Assembly: GCA_015499985.1 (NCBI GenBank)
Contig: JAAAUF010000287.1
Coordinates: 1 to 31,270, forward strand
From: Haplosporangium gracile
Lineage: Eukaryota; Mortierellomycota; Mortierellomycetes; Mortierellales; Mortierellaceae
DNA: 31,270 bases
Direction of reading: 5' to 3'
Part shown: in pieces, positions 19,697 to 31,255 of the stretch
How the letters are laid out: every line of letters starts with the position of its first letter
How positions within the stretch are numbered: the stretch's first letter is position 1
Translations under genes and position numbers: made by a program
The notes under the pieces: model-generated
Database searches by the model: none
What the model was told of the DNA's origin: nothing
The model's input: the letters and a program-made list of their open reading frames with translations, nothing else

Positions 19697-20608
19697 TTAC
19701 GTCTGGAACTTCTTGAGATCCAAGGTCTGGTTCAAGAAATTCTGCAAAGTCTCGTCATCGATCTTGTTGGCAAGACTATACACAAAGAAAACACAGGTGT
19801 CAGCTGAGAACTGTATAGTAACACAGCGAACCATTATGATCCCTTGTCGTCTGCGAAACCTTCCAGGACCGTATTAATTTACCTTGGGATCAGAGCCTTA
19901 GCTTCCTCAGCCTCCTCGCAGCAGAGGTTGGCCAACTGAGCAGTCTCGAATCCGGTCAACAGCGAGTGGATGGGCTCCTCATTCATTCCACTAGCAAACG
20001 AAATATTTTGATCCGCACCGCACGGGTTGCAAAGAATGAAAGTGAGCCGTTAGTATTCAAAACCATTGCTTTTTCCTGTTGTATGCCCTGGATGCGGTTG
20101 ACATGCTTTCCCGATCTGATCTAAAGCAATTGAGTAAATGCCTTACGCTCTGACTTCACGGACGACATCGGGGTTGGTGAAACGGTTGAACTGGGTAACA
20201 TAGTTGAGCGACTTTTGGTATACCCTACAGTTTTCAAACAGGAAAAAATAACACAGTTAGACCTGCACTTTCACGATAACTCAGTAATGCACTTCCATGA
20301 TAACTCGATGAAAAGGCATCGATTCAGTTTGACAAAGAATAGGAAAGCATACTCAGAGGTGTTAGGTCGCTGAGATGCGTCGAGCAAGATCTTGACCTCA
20401 GAGACAAATAAGCAATGAGCGTCCTGGAAATCTAATGGTCCACAGGCCATGTAGAGGAGGTTGTCAGAGATGTATGTTCCTTATTTTCCGCGTTGATCTG
20501 AGAGTTGCTGTTGGTACAAGTGTTGTTGTTGTTTGTACCTGCTCCCAGCTTGAGGGTGGAGGCGTCTTCGTCCTCGATGACTCCCTTGTGTGGTCTTGTG
20601 CCGCTCAT
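19697..20608 (-). CDS. RPB4: RNA polymerase II subunit Rpb4
   Basis: Forms the Rpb4/Rpb7 stalk of RNA polymerase II, with roles in initiation and in mRNA export and decay. Exons (minus): 20608-20539, 20431-20353, 20224-20147, 19990-19883 and 19775-19697. The phases match throughout and give 137 residues, close to the animal form and much shorter than the budding yeast protein, which has an insertion. Diagnostic stretches are LFVSEVKILLDASQ, SEVYQKSLNYVTQFNRF, NPDVVREVRA, TAQLANLCCEEAEEAKALIP and the final LANKIDDETLQNFLNQTLD (HRDC-like helices). The first exon (MSGTRPHKGVIEDEDASTLK) is the acidic N-terminal tail. ARP5 starts divergently 329 bases away. Confidence 0.95.
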
Positions 20609-20937
20609 GTCTGTTTCCCTGTTACAGTATTCCCTGAAGCTGGTTGAGTCAATCGGTTTCCTTTGCGGTTTTGTTGTCTTCTTCAGTCGATACCGAGTGA
20701 GAAGAAGAGGTGGGTTGTCGTTAAGAAGGCGAAGACTGATGAACAAAAAGAAACGAAGCCCTTCCTCCGCTGCACGATCAGGGTGACGTACTGGATACAA
20801 ATTTTCGCCTCTTTTAACTGCACGAAAGGGTAGAAACGTCCAAAGAAGTCAATGCAAGACTCAAAAGAGACAGTCCGATCCCTCACTCCACTCGCTCATC
20901 ACTCCTCTTTTCTTAACCTACTTTCGACAAACGCACA
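20609..20937. promoter_or_regulatory. Bidirectional RPB4/ARP5 promoter region
   Basis: 329 bases between the RPB4 and ARP5 start codons. It contains TGACGTA at 20784-20790, a CRE/ATF-like half palindrome. The ARP5 side ends in a CT-rich leader and ACAATGG start context. Shared control is inferred from spacing only. Confidence 0.5.
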
Positions 20938-23900
20938 ATGGACATGGAAGTCGATGAGGAAGTGGTGCTGTACCCCATGCAGACAGAGAAGGCATTTACA
21001 CCCACACCAGACTACTCCGACTACAAGGAATCATTCGCATCCACTGGAATACCTCTCGTTATCGACAATGGTACTTGCACAAGAACCTCTCGTTTATTTA
21101 TCCGCCGCCTCAGACCCTTCATATGAACGTAGTCATGACCAGAAACTGTCGCTGACAATTAATTACACGTTGACTCTTTTAAACATGGATAGGTTCATGG
21201 CAGTGTCGCGCAGGATGGGCAACAGAGGATCGTCCTAGACGTATGTATCTTTTCGTTTTAGACAGTAGAAACGGCAGATCATGAAGTCATACCTTCAGCA
21301 AACTTGCGCTCGAGAACTAACAGGAAACCGATCTTTCACTCTACAAATCCATCAATTTTAGTCGTCTTTGATAACCAGATGGCAAAGTTCAGGGACAGGA
21401 AGGCCAACACCTCCAACACATATATCGGGAACGACGTCTATGCAGATGTACTGGCACGATCCAACGCCAGATCGGCATTCGACGGACCTGTGATGTGCAA
21501 CCCAGAGATCATGGTACAACAAGCGCAACCGACTACCCATGCTCTTTTCAGGGCATATCACTGCGGATCAAATTCACTCGACTCACACATACCGTAATTA
21601 TTTTTGCGCGAATCGGGAATAGGAAGCTGTTTTGGACTACATCTTCATCAAGATGGGCATCGACGCGGACCGGATTGCGCACCCTTTGGTCATGACTGAA
21701 CCAGTCTGTGTTCCTCACTACAACCGCAATCGTAAGCTAAGATCATTCAGGATCTAAGCAATTATGCACATTTTATCGGAAGTATCGAGAACAGGCTCAC
21801 TAATGTGTCTCTATTTATTCTGCATTATGGCTAAACAGTCATGTCGGAATTGCTTTTCGAGTCATATCAGGTCCCCTCGGTGACCTATGGAATTGATTCA
21901 CTCTTCAGTTTGTACGCCAACGGACCAGAACAATCCAAGGATGGTATTGTCATGTCGGCAGGTCATCACTACACACATATGATCCCTGTCTCTCAGGGCA
22001 AGGTCCATCTCGAGCACGCCAAGCGGTGAGGATACAACTACGATTGTTCACGCAGGATTGTCGCAACAGCAAGATTATTTGGCAGGGACGATATGTATAA
22101 CTAAACGGCTATTCATTTTTGATGAATGTGATAGGATTTCATACGGAGGCGAGCCAGCGAGCGAGTACATGCTGAAGCTGATGCAGATGAAGTACCCTAC
22201 ATTCCCTATGAAGATGACAACAACGCAATCAGAGGTATGCGGCACACATCAGGACTTTGCGCAGGAATATATAGTACACATGGACGAAACGATGATAGCT
22301 GGAGCACTAACCAGGCGTGTTGAAATGATTGCCCATTCTACATAGTCGTTGCTAATAGATCATTGCTATGTGGCGAAGGACTATCTCGAAGAATTGGTCT
22401 CCTATGAAGACCCAGAAGTGTTTAAAACCAAGGACAGAGTGATCCAGTTCCCATTTGTGGCACCTGTAATTGAGGAAAAATCCGAGGAGGAGCAGGCACG
22501 ACTTGCTGCCAAGCGCAAGGAGCAAGGAAGGCGATTGCAGGAACAGGCAGCTAAGGCCAGACTCGAGAAGGTAGGGGGCCGTTGAATTGTTATATATATG
22601 CGTGACATGACTTTTTGAGTCTAGTTATTTCTACTGCTGCTTATAATTTTAGCACTCCTGCGCTTGCTAACCCAATTGTCCACGTTATCATTTTTGTTGT
22701 TGATTCTTATTTAGCTGATTCAACGTGAACAAGAGCTCGAGCAGTACAATGGTCTGAAGAATTCTAAAACGACACTCAAGAAGGCAGAATGGACTGTAAG
22801 ACATATGAAAACTAAAACAAAAAATCAAGGTATCGCAGTAGACTTGCAAATAACGCCGAGCATGGAAGAACTTCAATACTGACGCTTTTTTATCTCGCCG
22901 ATCGGATCCTCTGTTATCTTTTTCTGGCTTTTTTGGGTTTTGTGACTTTAGGAGCAACTCAAATCGATGGGCTTCAAGGAAGAGACGGATCTGGATGCGG
23001 CTATCAAGACAACCGACGCTGCTATCCGACGCGCACGAAACAAGGAGCTTGGAATTGAAGAGGAAGAGAAGGTGAGCATTGAAGGGGGTCTTGTCTCTCT
23101 CTCCCTCTCCTTCGTCGGTGCTTTGTTATGCTTCTATTGAATGCTAATCCAAGGGCGAATCGTTTCCTTGGAAAAAAGATATGGCCAAGGCGCCGATGAT
23201 TAACTTGATACTATGACATGATGCCACATACTACAAAAATAGGAACCTCCTACTTTCCCTTTGGTGGACGTTCCAGATGAGGAACTTTCAGAACTGGATC
23301 GGAAAGAGAAGAAGAAGCAGAGGTTGCTCAAGGCCAGTCATGACGCTCGAATGCGCGCCAAAGCAGCCAAGGCTGAAGAAACCGCGTATCAGGTATACAT
23401 TGCTTGTTTTGTTTTGTCTTTCGACGATTTGTTATTATTGCCATTATTGTTGTTATTGTTGCTTACATGTGAAGTTTCGCATAATTGAACGTGAATACGT
23501 TTCCCTGCCTTCCAATCTCACAATACGTCCAACCAAATCGCAAACAAAAAAAATGCGATATTAATAGGAAGCGTTGGCGCGACAGGATGCAGAGAGGCGA
23601 GAAAAGGAGCCACAACAATGGTTGGAGGAGATGCACGCCAAGAGAAAGGAGTTGGTGGACAAGATTAAAGCCAAGAAGCAACTTCGCGAGCAATTGTCAG
23701 ATCGTCGGAGTCATGCTTCTCAACTCCGGATGAAGTCAATTGCTGCATTGGCGAGCGATGCTCCGCCACCCAAGCGGCGCAGGAAAGGACAGGATGGTAT
23801 GTCTTCCCTTTTTTTGTCGCATCTTTGTCGACATTGTGCACTATCGCTCTTTCCCGCACCGTTGTCGACATTGTACACGCGCTGTGGGTACTAATAGCCA

Positions 23901-24741
23901 TATTGTTGTTGACATTGAACCCTTTGATTCTAATAGAGGATACGTTTGGACAGGATGACGAGGACTGGATGGTCTACAGAGAGATTGTACGTTGTTATGA
24001 ATGGAATTCATTGTTTACTATAGGTATCTGCATTATGGTGCACATTCTTAGAGGAACGGCGACTAACTATCCTTATATTACCGCACCTCCCTCACCCTTC
24101 TTTAATTCTTTTTTTGAAAATAGAGTCGCGAAGATGATTCGGAGGATGAGGAGGAAGCAAATCAATTGAACGAATATGAACAGCAGCTGCTGAAGTACGA
24201 CCCGGAGTTTTTGCATGAGCACACGATGAACGCATACACGCCCAAGAACTCGTTTTTGCATTATTATACCAATGGGCTGGGACCCTATGACCCTGCGATC
24301 GGACTCGCGCTCGACCAGACGTACCAACTCCACCTGAATGTCGAGCGGATCCGGGTCCCCGAGGTTCTCTTTCAGCCGGGCATTATTGGACTGGATCAGA
24401 CGGGCCTTGTCGAGACGATGCAGGATATCTTGACGCGGTTTGATAAGCAGGCTCGAGACCGGCTGGTGCAGAACATTTTGGTGACTGGAGGAATGGCCCA
24501 GGTGCCTGGGTTGATTGATAGGCTGGATCAGTCTATGCGATCGATTCTGCCCTTTTCGCCCGATCAAAAGAATTATAGTGTTCGGAAAGCGCAGGATTGT
24601 CTGTTGGACGGGTGGCGGGGCGCGGCGATGGTTGCAAGGGATGGCGAGAGGATGGACAAGATCTTGATTACTCGACAGGAGTATGAGGAGTATGGAGGAG
24701 CGTATATCAAGGAACATGGCCTCGGCAACGCGCACTCTTGA
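20938..24741 (+). CDS. ARP5: Actin-related protein Arp5 (INO80 complex)
   Basis: Nuclear actin-fold subunit of the INO80 nucleosome remodeller; with Ies6 it couples ATP hydrolysis to nucleosome sliding. Thirteen exons: 20938-21070, 21193-21240, 21362-21513, 21623-21731, 21839-22025, 22135-22234, 22346-22570, 22715-22795, 22952-23071, 23243-23392, 23568-23796, 23937-23986 and 24124-24741. They give 733 residues with consistent phases. Actin-fold landmarks: IPLVIDNGSWQCRAGWATED (nucleotide-binding loop), TYIGNDVY, HPLVMTEPVCVPHYNR, YGIDSLFSLY, and ILVTGGMAQVPGLIDRL near the end. It finishes with ITRQEYEEYGGAYIKEHG. Residues about 255-530 are the charged, helical Arp5-specific insertion, containing the Lys/Glu/Arg-rich coiled coil and a KRRRKG patch. 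Several small exons were chosen by phase and similarity, so single borders could shift. Confidence 0.95.
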
Positions 24742-26290
24742 AAGTCGTCTTGTTCTTCGCTTCTGTTGTTACTTTTTTTCACTTTGCCGGTGTTTTGCTT
24801 TTCTCATACAAATAATAACAAAGAAATTGCTTTTATGCTTCATTCATGGTTTACGATTGTTTGTTGATGCTCTCGCTCTTGAATCCACCCGTAATTGCTG
24901 GTAGGTATTTATCGAAAGCAAAACGTTGTTGTCGTTTTTTGAGTAATTAGTTGTCTTTGTACTGCAACTATCTCCTGGTCATGTCTCATATCGCATGGTC
25001 GAGACGAGAGCATGGAAGCCTCAGAAGGATGTCGCACTTTCTGTCTTTTAACTCTAAGCCCTACATTACAGGGATACAATGAAGTCTTCTTGATCGCGTG
25101 AGTTGCATCTAACAATTTGCTCTTTTGGGCCCGAAAAGAAAGATTCGAGACATCAGAGAAATTTTATTCGATCCGTGGAAATCCCGGAAAACTAATAATT
25201 CTTTCTATTTTTTCAAGGAACGCGGAAAAAGAGGGAGTTCTATCGATCCCTTCCTTTTCCATTCTTTCTGTTATTAGCTCAATTGTAAAAGGGGAAGGGA
25301 CGTCTTTCTGGAGTCGTTTTTGATCAGAAAAGGGTTGGAGTCGAGGTTGGTCCGTCGTTACTTTTTCTCATTTCTTGCACTTCTTTTTTATTGGTGGTAG
25401 GGGCTTGATTCTATTTCTATTTTTTTATTTTGTCGACTAGGGATTAAAGAGTGGGTGAGTACAGCGCCATGTCACCACACGACCACAGAAACAAGGGTCT
25501 CCACTTATACGAACTTGGTGCAATTCTGGCTGTATTCAAAGGAAGAAAGGGAAGGGAGGCTGGAGGCGCATACACAGAGCACCAAAAAAAAAAAAAAAAG
25601 GCAATTTGCAAAACAAATGAACGGACGGACACTCGAGATAAAATAGACTAGACGAGCAAAACTTACCGAGGATTTGCCCAAAAATAATTCTCCTTTTTTT
25701 TGTAGCACGAGTGGAAGAGAACGTTTAAATGCAAGGGAGGGAGGTTCGTCTAGAATGCACCATAGATCAATTGTTTAGTGGTAATGCAAAATAGGGGCGA
25801 ACACTGAAGGGGAGAGGGAGGAAAAACCATCGTCTATTAGTTCCGAGGGAAGTACATTGCTTCCTTTGCACCATTCCCTTTTATTCATTTAATGAACTGA
25901 AGCCTTTTGTTGTTGTTGATAGCAGTTTCTGTGGGAGTGTGTTTTTGTACAATGAATAACGAACAAAGAAGAGGAAAAGGTGGTTGACAAAGGCGATTTC
26001 AGCATGCGTTGGGGAGTGAATGGGGAGGCTGTGTCAGTTTTTGAAGGCCCTGGAAAAAAAAAGTGGGACCGAGTGTGCGTCTGAATGAGACATTCGAGGG
26101 GTTTTTGCTTTGTCTGTCAGCAAAAAAAAATGCAGAAGAAAGCGCTTTTCTCTTTTGATCGAGATGTGGGTGGAATACATGGTAACGTAAGTAACGCGAC
26201 TCAACTGTACTTGAATGGTCCAAGGCAAAGAGAAAAGAGCTTGCAAAAAAATCATTCCAGAGACAACCAAGAGCGTATGGTACTTTCTAT

Positions 26291-26376
26291 CTACGTGTGG
26301 CGGTTGTACTTGTCGTTACCAACGGCAAATTCAAGGTGGGCGACAAAGGCGGCTATCTGAATGAGATGGTTGATGG
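26291..26376 (-). CDS. Possible terminal exon (28 residues), unknown gene
   Basis: A short minus-strand stretch after a T-rich tract and a CTATAG acceptor-like site. It encodes INHLIQIAAFVAHLEFAVGN, then DKYNRHT and TAG, with codons like those of the neighbouring genes. The frame stays open a further 70 or so bases upstream. No start codon or preceding exon could be placed with confidence. It could be the end of an unrecognised gene, a relic, or chance. Confidence 0.2.
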
Positions 26377-26468
26377 CTATAGTCGCTTGCTCGCAATAAA
26401 AGAAAAAAATGTTTATATGTAATGGATCGATTGTCGCTCTTTTTTGTTTCCCTTTTTCATTTTTTTAA

Positions 26469-26513
26469 TTCTCTTCTCTTCTCTTCTCTTCTCTTCTCTT
26501 CTCTTCTTCTCTT
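26469..26513. repeat. TTCTC pentanucleotide microsatellite
   Basis: About eight tandem copies of TTCTC followed by imperfect units. It marks the left edge of a roughly 550-base pyrimidine-rich region preceding the CotH gene. Confidence 0.9.
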
Positions 26514-27026
26514 CCCTTCTCTAGACTAGACAGCCAACACTGCCCTTTCCTTTGCCCCTGCCTTTGCTCTGCCCCTGCTTAGCTTCGCTGTTGTAACGGT
26601 TCCTACTTCCGCTCCCTTTTGTTCCATTTCATTTGTATTTCCATCATCATCACACATCTTTATCTTCCTTTCTCTCCTTTCTCTCTTCCCCCCGTCTTCA
26701 CACTCAGTCACTCCCTCTTTTTATCTCTTTTAACGACCCCTGTCCTCACATCCACCTTCTTCCTCTTCCTTTTTGTTTCTCTTCTCCTCTTCTCTCCCCC
26801 TCACTCCACCATCCCTTAAACACCTCAGCCCGCATACCCATCCACCACCACTCTCATCCTTACCTCATCTCCCCTTTGACCCACTTCTACAGCCATATAC
26901 ACCTAACCCTATACCTCTCTAGCATCTCTATCGTACATATATATACCGATCTTTCCTCCAACTTCTTCCTCAACCAAAAACCAACCTCACTCAAAAATCA
27001 ATTAACAATCAACCAAGCAAAAAACC
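26514..27026 (+). promoter_or_regulatory. CT-rich promoter/leader of the CotH gene
   Basis: About 500 bases with a strong C+T bias on the plus strand that turns into a C/A-rich leader ending AAAACCATGA at the CotH start. Such tracts are common at highly expressed fungal promoters. No clear TATA box was identified. Confidence 0.5.
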
Positions 27027-29438
27027 ATGAAATTCCTACTCGGGTTGGCCACCCTATCCTCGGTGGCTCTCGCTCAAAGTAAGTCCACCCACTTGACCAC
27101 CTCCTCCACTTCCACGTCCATGCTCCACCGCCTTCCAGATTAACTCGATCATATACACATATACACATATACATACAATGCCTTCATCCACATATATCCC
27201 GTTCGATTGTCCAAGTCATCTCCCATCTCTTTCATCCACATCCACCTACTTGTCTATTCCCGCCCCGCATCCAATGCAACTATCATCCCGTCTATATCAC
27301 ACATAAAACATCCCTTCCATCGTCCTAATCTTAACCTTATCATTCTTTCTCTCCATCCTTCTTTCTCTCTAATTATCCACCCAAGTCACGTTCAGCTGCA
27401 TTGGTTACCCTTCAGTACAAGGAAACACCTTCGGAGTCTCGATCAACGACCAGATCACAAAGCTAACAGCCACCGAAGACACCGCCCCCGTCTACTCGGG
27501 CGTCGTCCCCGGCACCACCTCCGCCGTCCAGTACTCTTACGTCGAGCTCAACGCTGCGGGCGCGGTCGTCAAAACTGAGCCCTTTGTCCGCAAGCTCATC
27601 AACGAGACCCACACCCGGACCGAGAACGAGTTCTTTGAACGCCAAACAACCACTTGGGAACTCCCCAAGCTCCCTTACACCTACTCGGCGACTTACCCCT
27701 CCAAGACCAAGGCTTTCAAGCAGAAACAGATCGCAACCATCCATATCACGGCCGACGCTGCCGAGATGACCGAGATGAACACGAACCCCAAGGGGGACAA
27801 GGACTACCGAGTCGCCTTCCGCTTCATCAACGCCAACACAATCTACACCCAAAAGAACATCACCCTCCAGACCGCTGGAAAGTCGTCCAAGGAACACTCG
27901 AAGCAGTCGTTCAAGTTCAAGTTTGATACCGATTACAACCAGACTTTCTTCTCCCGTCCCAACATCAAGCTGCGCTCGATGGTCCAGGACCCTGCCATGA
28001 TCCGTGAAAAGTTGTATATCGATGTCCTCAACTCGGTTGGTATCCCTACCCAGCAGGGTGCTTGGGTTCGTCTCTTTGTCAACAACAAGCCTTATGGTCT
28101 TTACCTGATGGTGGATGATATCAAGAAGTCTTTCTTAAAGCAAACTGTCCATGCTGGTGATTCTCTTGTTGAGCGCGGTAACCTTGTCCAGGTAATTTTT
28201 ATTTCACGCGATTATTATTTTTTTGTGAGCGCGTCTTCTGCGCACGTCCTTTTTTGTTACATGCGTCCCTTGTTTTCGATAATCGCGCTGTGCGCGAATG
28301 AAATTGTCCATCGACCCAACGTGCTTTCTTCCTTCCCTCCTTGCCTCTCCCTTTACTATTCTCTTTCTCCTCCGTTGGCCCTCTCCTTTTTTCTCCATCC
28401 CCTTCCTCTCCTTTTACTCACTCTCTACTTTTACAAAAAAACCAACAACAGATGAACGCGCCAGCGGCGGGCCAGTATGCAGATCTGGTCTTCAAAGGCC
28501 TTACTTCCGCCGACTATTGCCCTTACTGCTACACCGTTCAGAACGAAGGTCTCAGTCCCCTCACCGAACCCCTGCAGGAGCTGATCACCTTCATGAAGGA
28601 CCTCCAAGACTTCAACCCCACCACAAATCCCGACCCCATCGGCTACTGGAACAATACCCGTCTCGACCTTGACGGCTTCCTCCGTAGCATGGCCCTCGAG
28701 TATCTCATGGGCGGCTTTGACATGTACTGGATGTCTGGTTCTAATTACTTTATGTACAGGAACCCCACCTTCGGCCCCGCCGGTAACGGTGGTAAATGGC
28801 AGTGGATCCCTACTGATATGGATGGTACCTTCGGCTCCGGCTACCCAACCTCGACCTTGCCCTCGTACAAGAACAACACCAACTTTGCAGTCCGCGGTCA
28901 GCGCCCCCTCGTCCAGAAGTTGATCCTCGAGAGCCCTCAGATCAATGCCAAGTTTGAAGAGATCCTCAAGGAGATTGTCTCGACAGTCTTCAAGCCCGAG
29001 GCCATGAACCCCCGTGCCCAGGCCTACCACCGCATGTTGTCTGTCGATGCCAAGTGGGACACCTCCCTCGTTCGCCAGAGCCAAGGCCTCAACAACAACT
29101 TTACCTTCGAGGATTTCAACAACAACCTGAACATGATCACCAAGAACATGCAGAGCGGTGTCCTTCCTTGGATCGCCAACATGTCGGCCTTAGTCGCCAG
29201 GGATTTGGCTTTCACCATCCCTGCTGGTGTTGTTGATCGTATCTCTCCCCCACCCAAGAAGGGCAATCAGGGTAACCCTGAGGATGAGGAGGATGATGTC
29301 CCCGGTCAAGATAGTGAGCGTGGAAACGGTGGTAACCGCGGTGGGTCCAATAGCGCTGCCTCCGGACATGTCGTCATTGGTGCTGCCATGGTCCAAATCG
29401 TCCTCGTCACCTCTGTTGCCCTTGGTCTCTTGCTTTAA
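27027..29438 (+). CDS. CotH-family secreted kinase-like protein, GPI-anchored
   Basis: Exons: 27027-27078, 27386-28191 and 28452-29438, giving 614 residues. CotH proteins have an atypical secretory protein-kinase fold (bacterial CotH phosphorylates spore-coat proteins). In Mucorales, related surface proteins act as host-cell ligands. An N-terminal signal peptide (MKFLLGLATLSSVALAQ) is encoded by exon 1. The kinase-like landmarks are a glycine-loop-like YGLYLMVDD (254-262), DLVFKG (K301), an FDMYWMSGSNYFMY segment (D376) and PTDMDGTFG with D408 and D410. Sequons such as NETH, NITL, NQTF, NNTR and NFTF suggest N-glycosylation. The C-terminus has a Gly/Asn/Ser-rich stalk and ends in a hydrophobic tail (VQIVLVTSVALGLLL), typical of a GPI signal. 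A CPYC motif sits at 309-312. The short motif tied to host-cell binding in mucoralean CotH proteins was not seen. Confidence 0.92.
27149..27179 (+). repeat. TA/CA-rich repeat in CotH intron 1
   Basis: Short tandem ATATACAC-type units within the 307-base first intron of the CotH gene (27079-27385). It is not part of the coding sequence. Confidence 0.75.
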
Positions 29439-30491
29439 GGAGAGGATAAGTGTGAAGATTCATGCATGCACGCACACGACCACAAGTGTTTTCCTGTAGA
29501 GTTTTCTCTTTTCCCTTCCCACTCTCCTTTCTTGACACTTCGGAGATGGGTGAACAGACCGGCCGTCACCCTCCATTTCTCTCTTTTTTTTATGTCCAGC
29601 GCCCGTAGAATCACAAACGTGTATTTTTATCCCCTTCTTTACTTCTAAAAAAGAAACATCTCCTGCCTAAAAATACAAGGAAACAATTTATGAATAATAA
29701 AAAAACAAAACAGCAACACATGCAAAAAAACACAAAGCCATCGCTTTATATGTATTCGTTTTTTTTTAATGCCTTGATATGTACTCGTTTCCGAAAGTGA
29801 AGAAAAGTCTCGTTTTTAAAGAAAAAATGGCAATGCAACATCAGCTCCTGGGGTGAATGAAATTTTATGGATGGGGCTGAGGGTTAAGATTCATTTTCAA
29901 TGACAGTTGTTGTTGACGAAAAGAGGGCATAGCTCACCCTTGAACTTACCGGGTACCCGACTAGCACGTTTTTGAAAGACGCTTGTCTAGATTGGCTTTT
30001 CGGTCGGTCAAAGGTGATAAATGGCGCTAGTATACATAGCTCTCCTATGCCCAAAGAGCCTTTTTTTTCCTGGAGTAGTCTAACATGGAGCCAGAGAACG
30101 AAAAAAAGGGGGACCCTTTTTTATGTTTTAGTCGGGGTTAATGGATGGAAGTGTGTGAAAGAGAGATAAAACGGGAAGATGGTTCATTAATACGTATTTG
30201 TATCAGTTGACGATGATTGGGCGAAAATAAATTGTTTTGAATTTTTTTTCTGGTTCAGGGCAGGGGCATGCAACAAAGGAAAAAATCGCTCTCATGGAAA
30301 AGAAAACATGATGAAGGAGATGAAGAGGAAGAACTTGATCTAATTTTATCGAACGATGAAGGACGAAATGGAAATACAAAGCACAAGGCAAAGTTTGTGC
30401 TGCACTGGCGTTAAACATTGGTTATAGGCATTGGTGATGTGCATCGATATCACCCATACGCTATTTGCTTCCCTGTCGCTCGTACCAATAT

Positions 30492-30588
30492 TCAGACGAC
30501 CAGGCCCAAACTGCTGGCACACGACAGCACACATAACCCGCCGATAAACGACAGTAGGTTCGCAAAGTGATAAATGTGGCCCGGATAC
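30492..30588 (-). CDS. Possible C-terminal membrane-segment exon, unknown gene
   Basis: Minus-strand reading ...EYPGHIYHFANLLSFIGGLC, then VLSCASSLGLVV and TGA (30494-30492). This is a hydrophobic helix-like C-terminus after a GGCAG acceptor-like site. Upstream, a GTACGG donor-like site (about 30664) would close a 75-base intron in matching phase, following a basic segment (DKRPRVATKDIKTPG). No start codon or family could be identified. Chance cannot be excluded. Confidence 0.22.
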
Positions 30589-31255
30589 TCTGCCTCATCA
30601 TGAAGAGATGGATCAAAATTAGAAATGTAGTCCGTCGGTTAAGACAAAGAAAAATACATCCGTACCACCGGGTGTTTTGATGTCTTTTGTGGCAACCCTT
30701 GGCCGTTTATCCTTGGTACAAAAATAGTTTCCTTTTCCTTGATTCTTTTCTCTTCTTTCTCGAATCGTTTTATCCGCCGCCCGCCTCGGGGGGGTTTTTT
30801 TTTGTTATTCTTCTTTTTTTACAATTTCCCTCGTGCGAGCTGCAAGAGAAAAAAAAAAGCCAGAGAGGTGTACGCCCAGTCACTGGATTGGTATAAATTA
30901 ATCCGGTGCTCAAAAAAAGAACAAGGAAGACAAAAAAAAAAAGAAGAGGGACATGAAGGTAGTGCGAAGTCGTGTGCCTGGATCCTTCCAAATGGAGTCT
31001 GGGTCGATGATTTCAATTGTTCTTTTTTGGGTTTGCTATTTCTGCTCTCAATTCCCGGCTAATTTAGATCAGGGCGAGGGACGAGTAGGATCAGGGCATA
31101 CAGGGGTTGTGCGTTCGAATCGAACGATCGAGACAGCGCAACGACCAATCACACACAGAAGATAACAATTGAGGGCTTAGCAAAGACAGCACAGAAGTTG
31201 AACAATACGCAAAAAGGAGGAACAAAGTAATAGCTAGGAGAAGACAACGAAGAAT

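Larger units (their letters stand above)
24742..27026. other. Long stretch without a confident gene
   Basis: About 2.3 kb between the ARP5 stop and the CotH start. The left part holds the ARP5 3' flank and AT-rich sequence with homopolymer runs (A15 near 25585). A short coding-like island lies on the minus strand at about 26291-26376. From about 26460 onward the plus strand is almost continuous pyrimidine, probably the CotH promoter and 5' leader. No RNA gene or transposon was seen. Confidence 0.5.

Noticed and set aside
25117..25323. Plus-strand open frame (68 codons) in the gap after ARP5
   Set aside because: It begins within AT-rich, low-complexity sequence, with no family resemblance and no splice partners.
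30955..31045. Minus-strand reading TIEIIDPDSIWKDPGTRL
   Set aside because: It looks protein-like but has no donor site on the strand and runs straight into a poly-pyrimidine tract; kept only as a reason to extend the sequence to the right.
31112..31126. Perfect palindrome CGTTCGA-A-TCGAACG resembling a tRNA T-arm
   Set aside because: No acceptor stem, D-arm or anticodon arm can be drawn around it, and 7-base arms are expected by chance at this scale.
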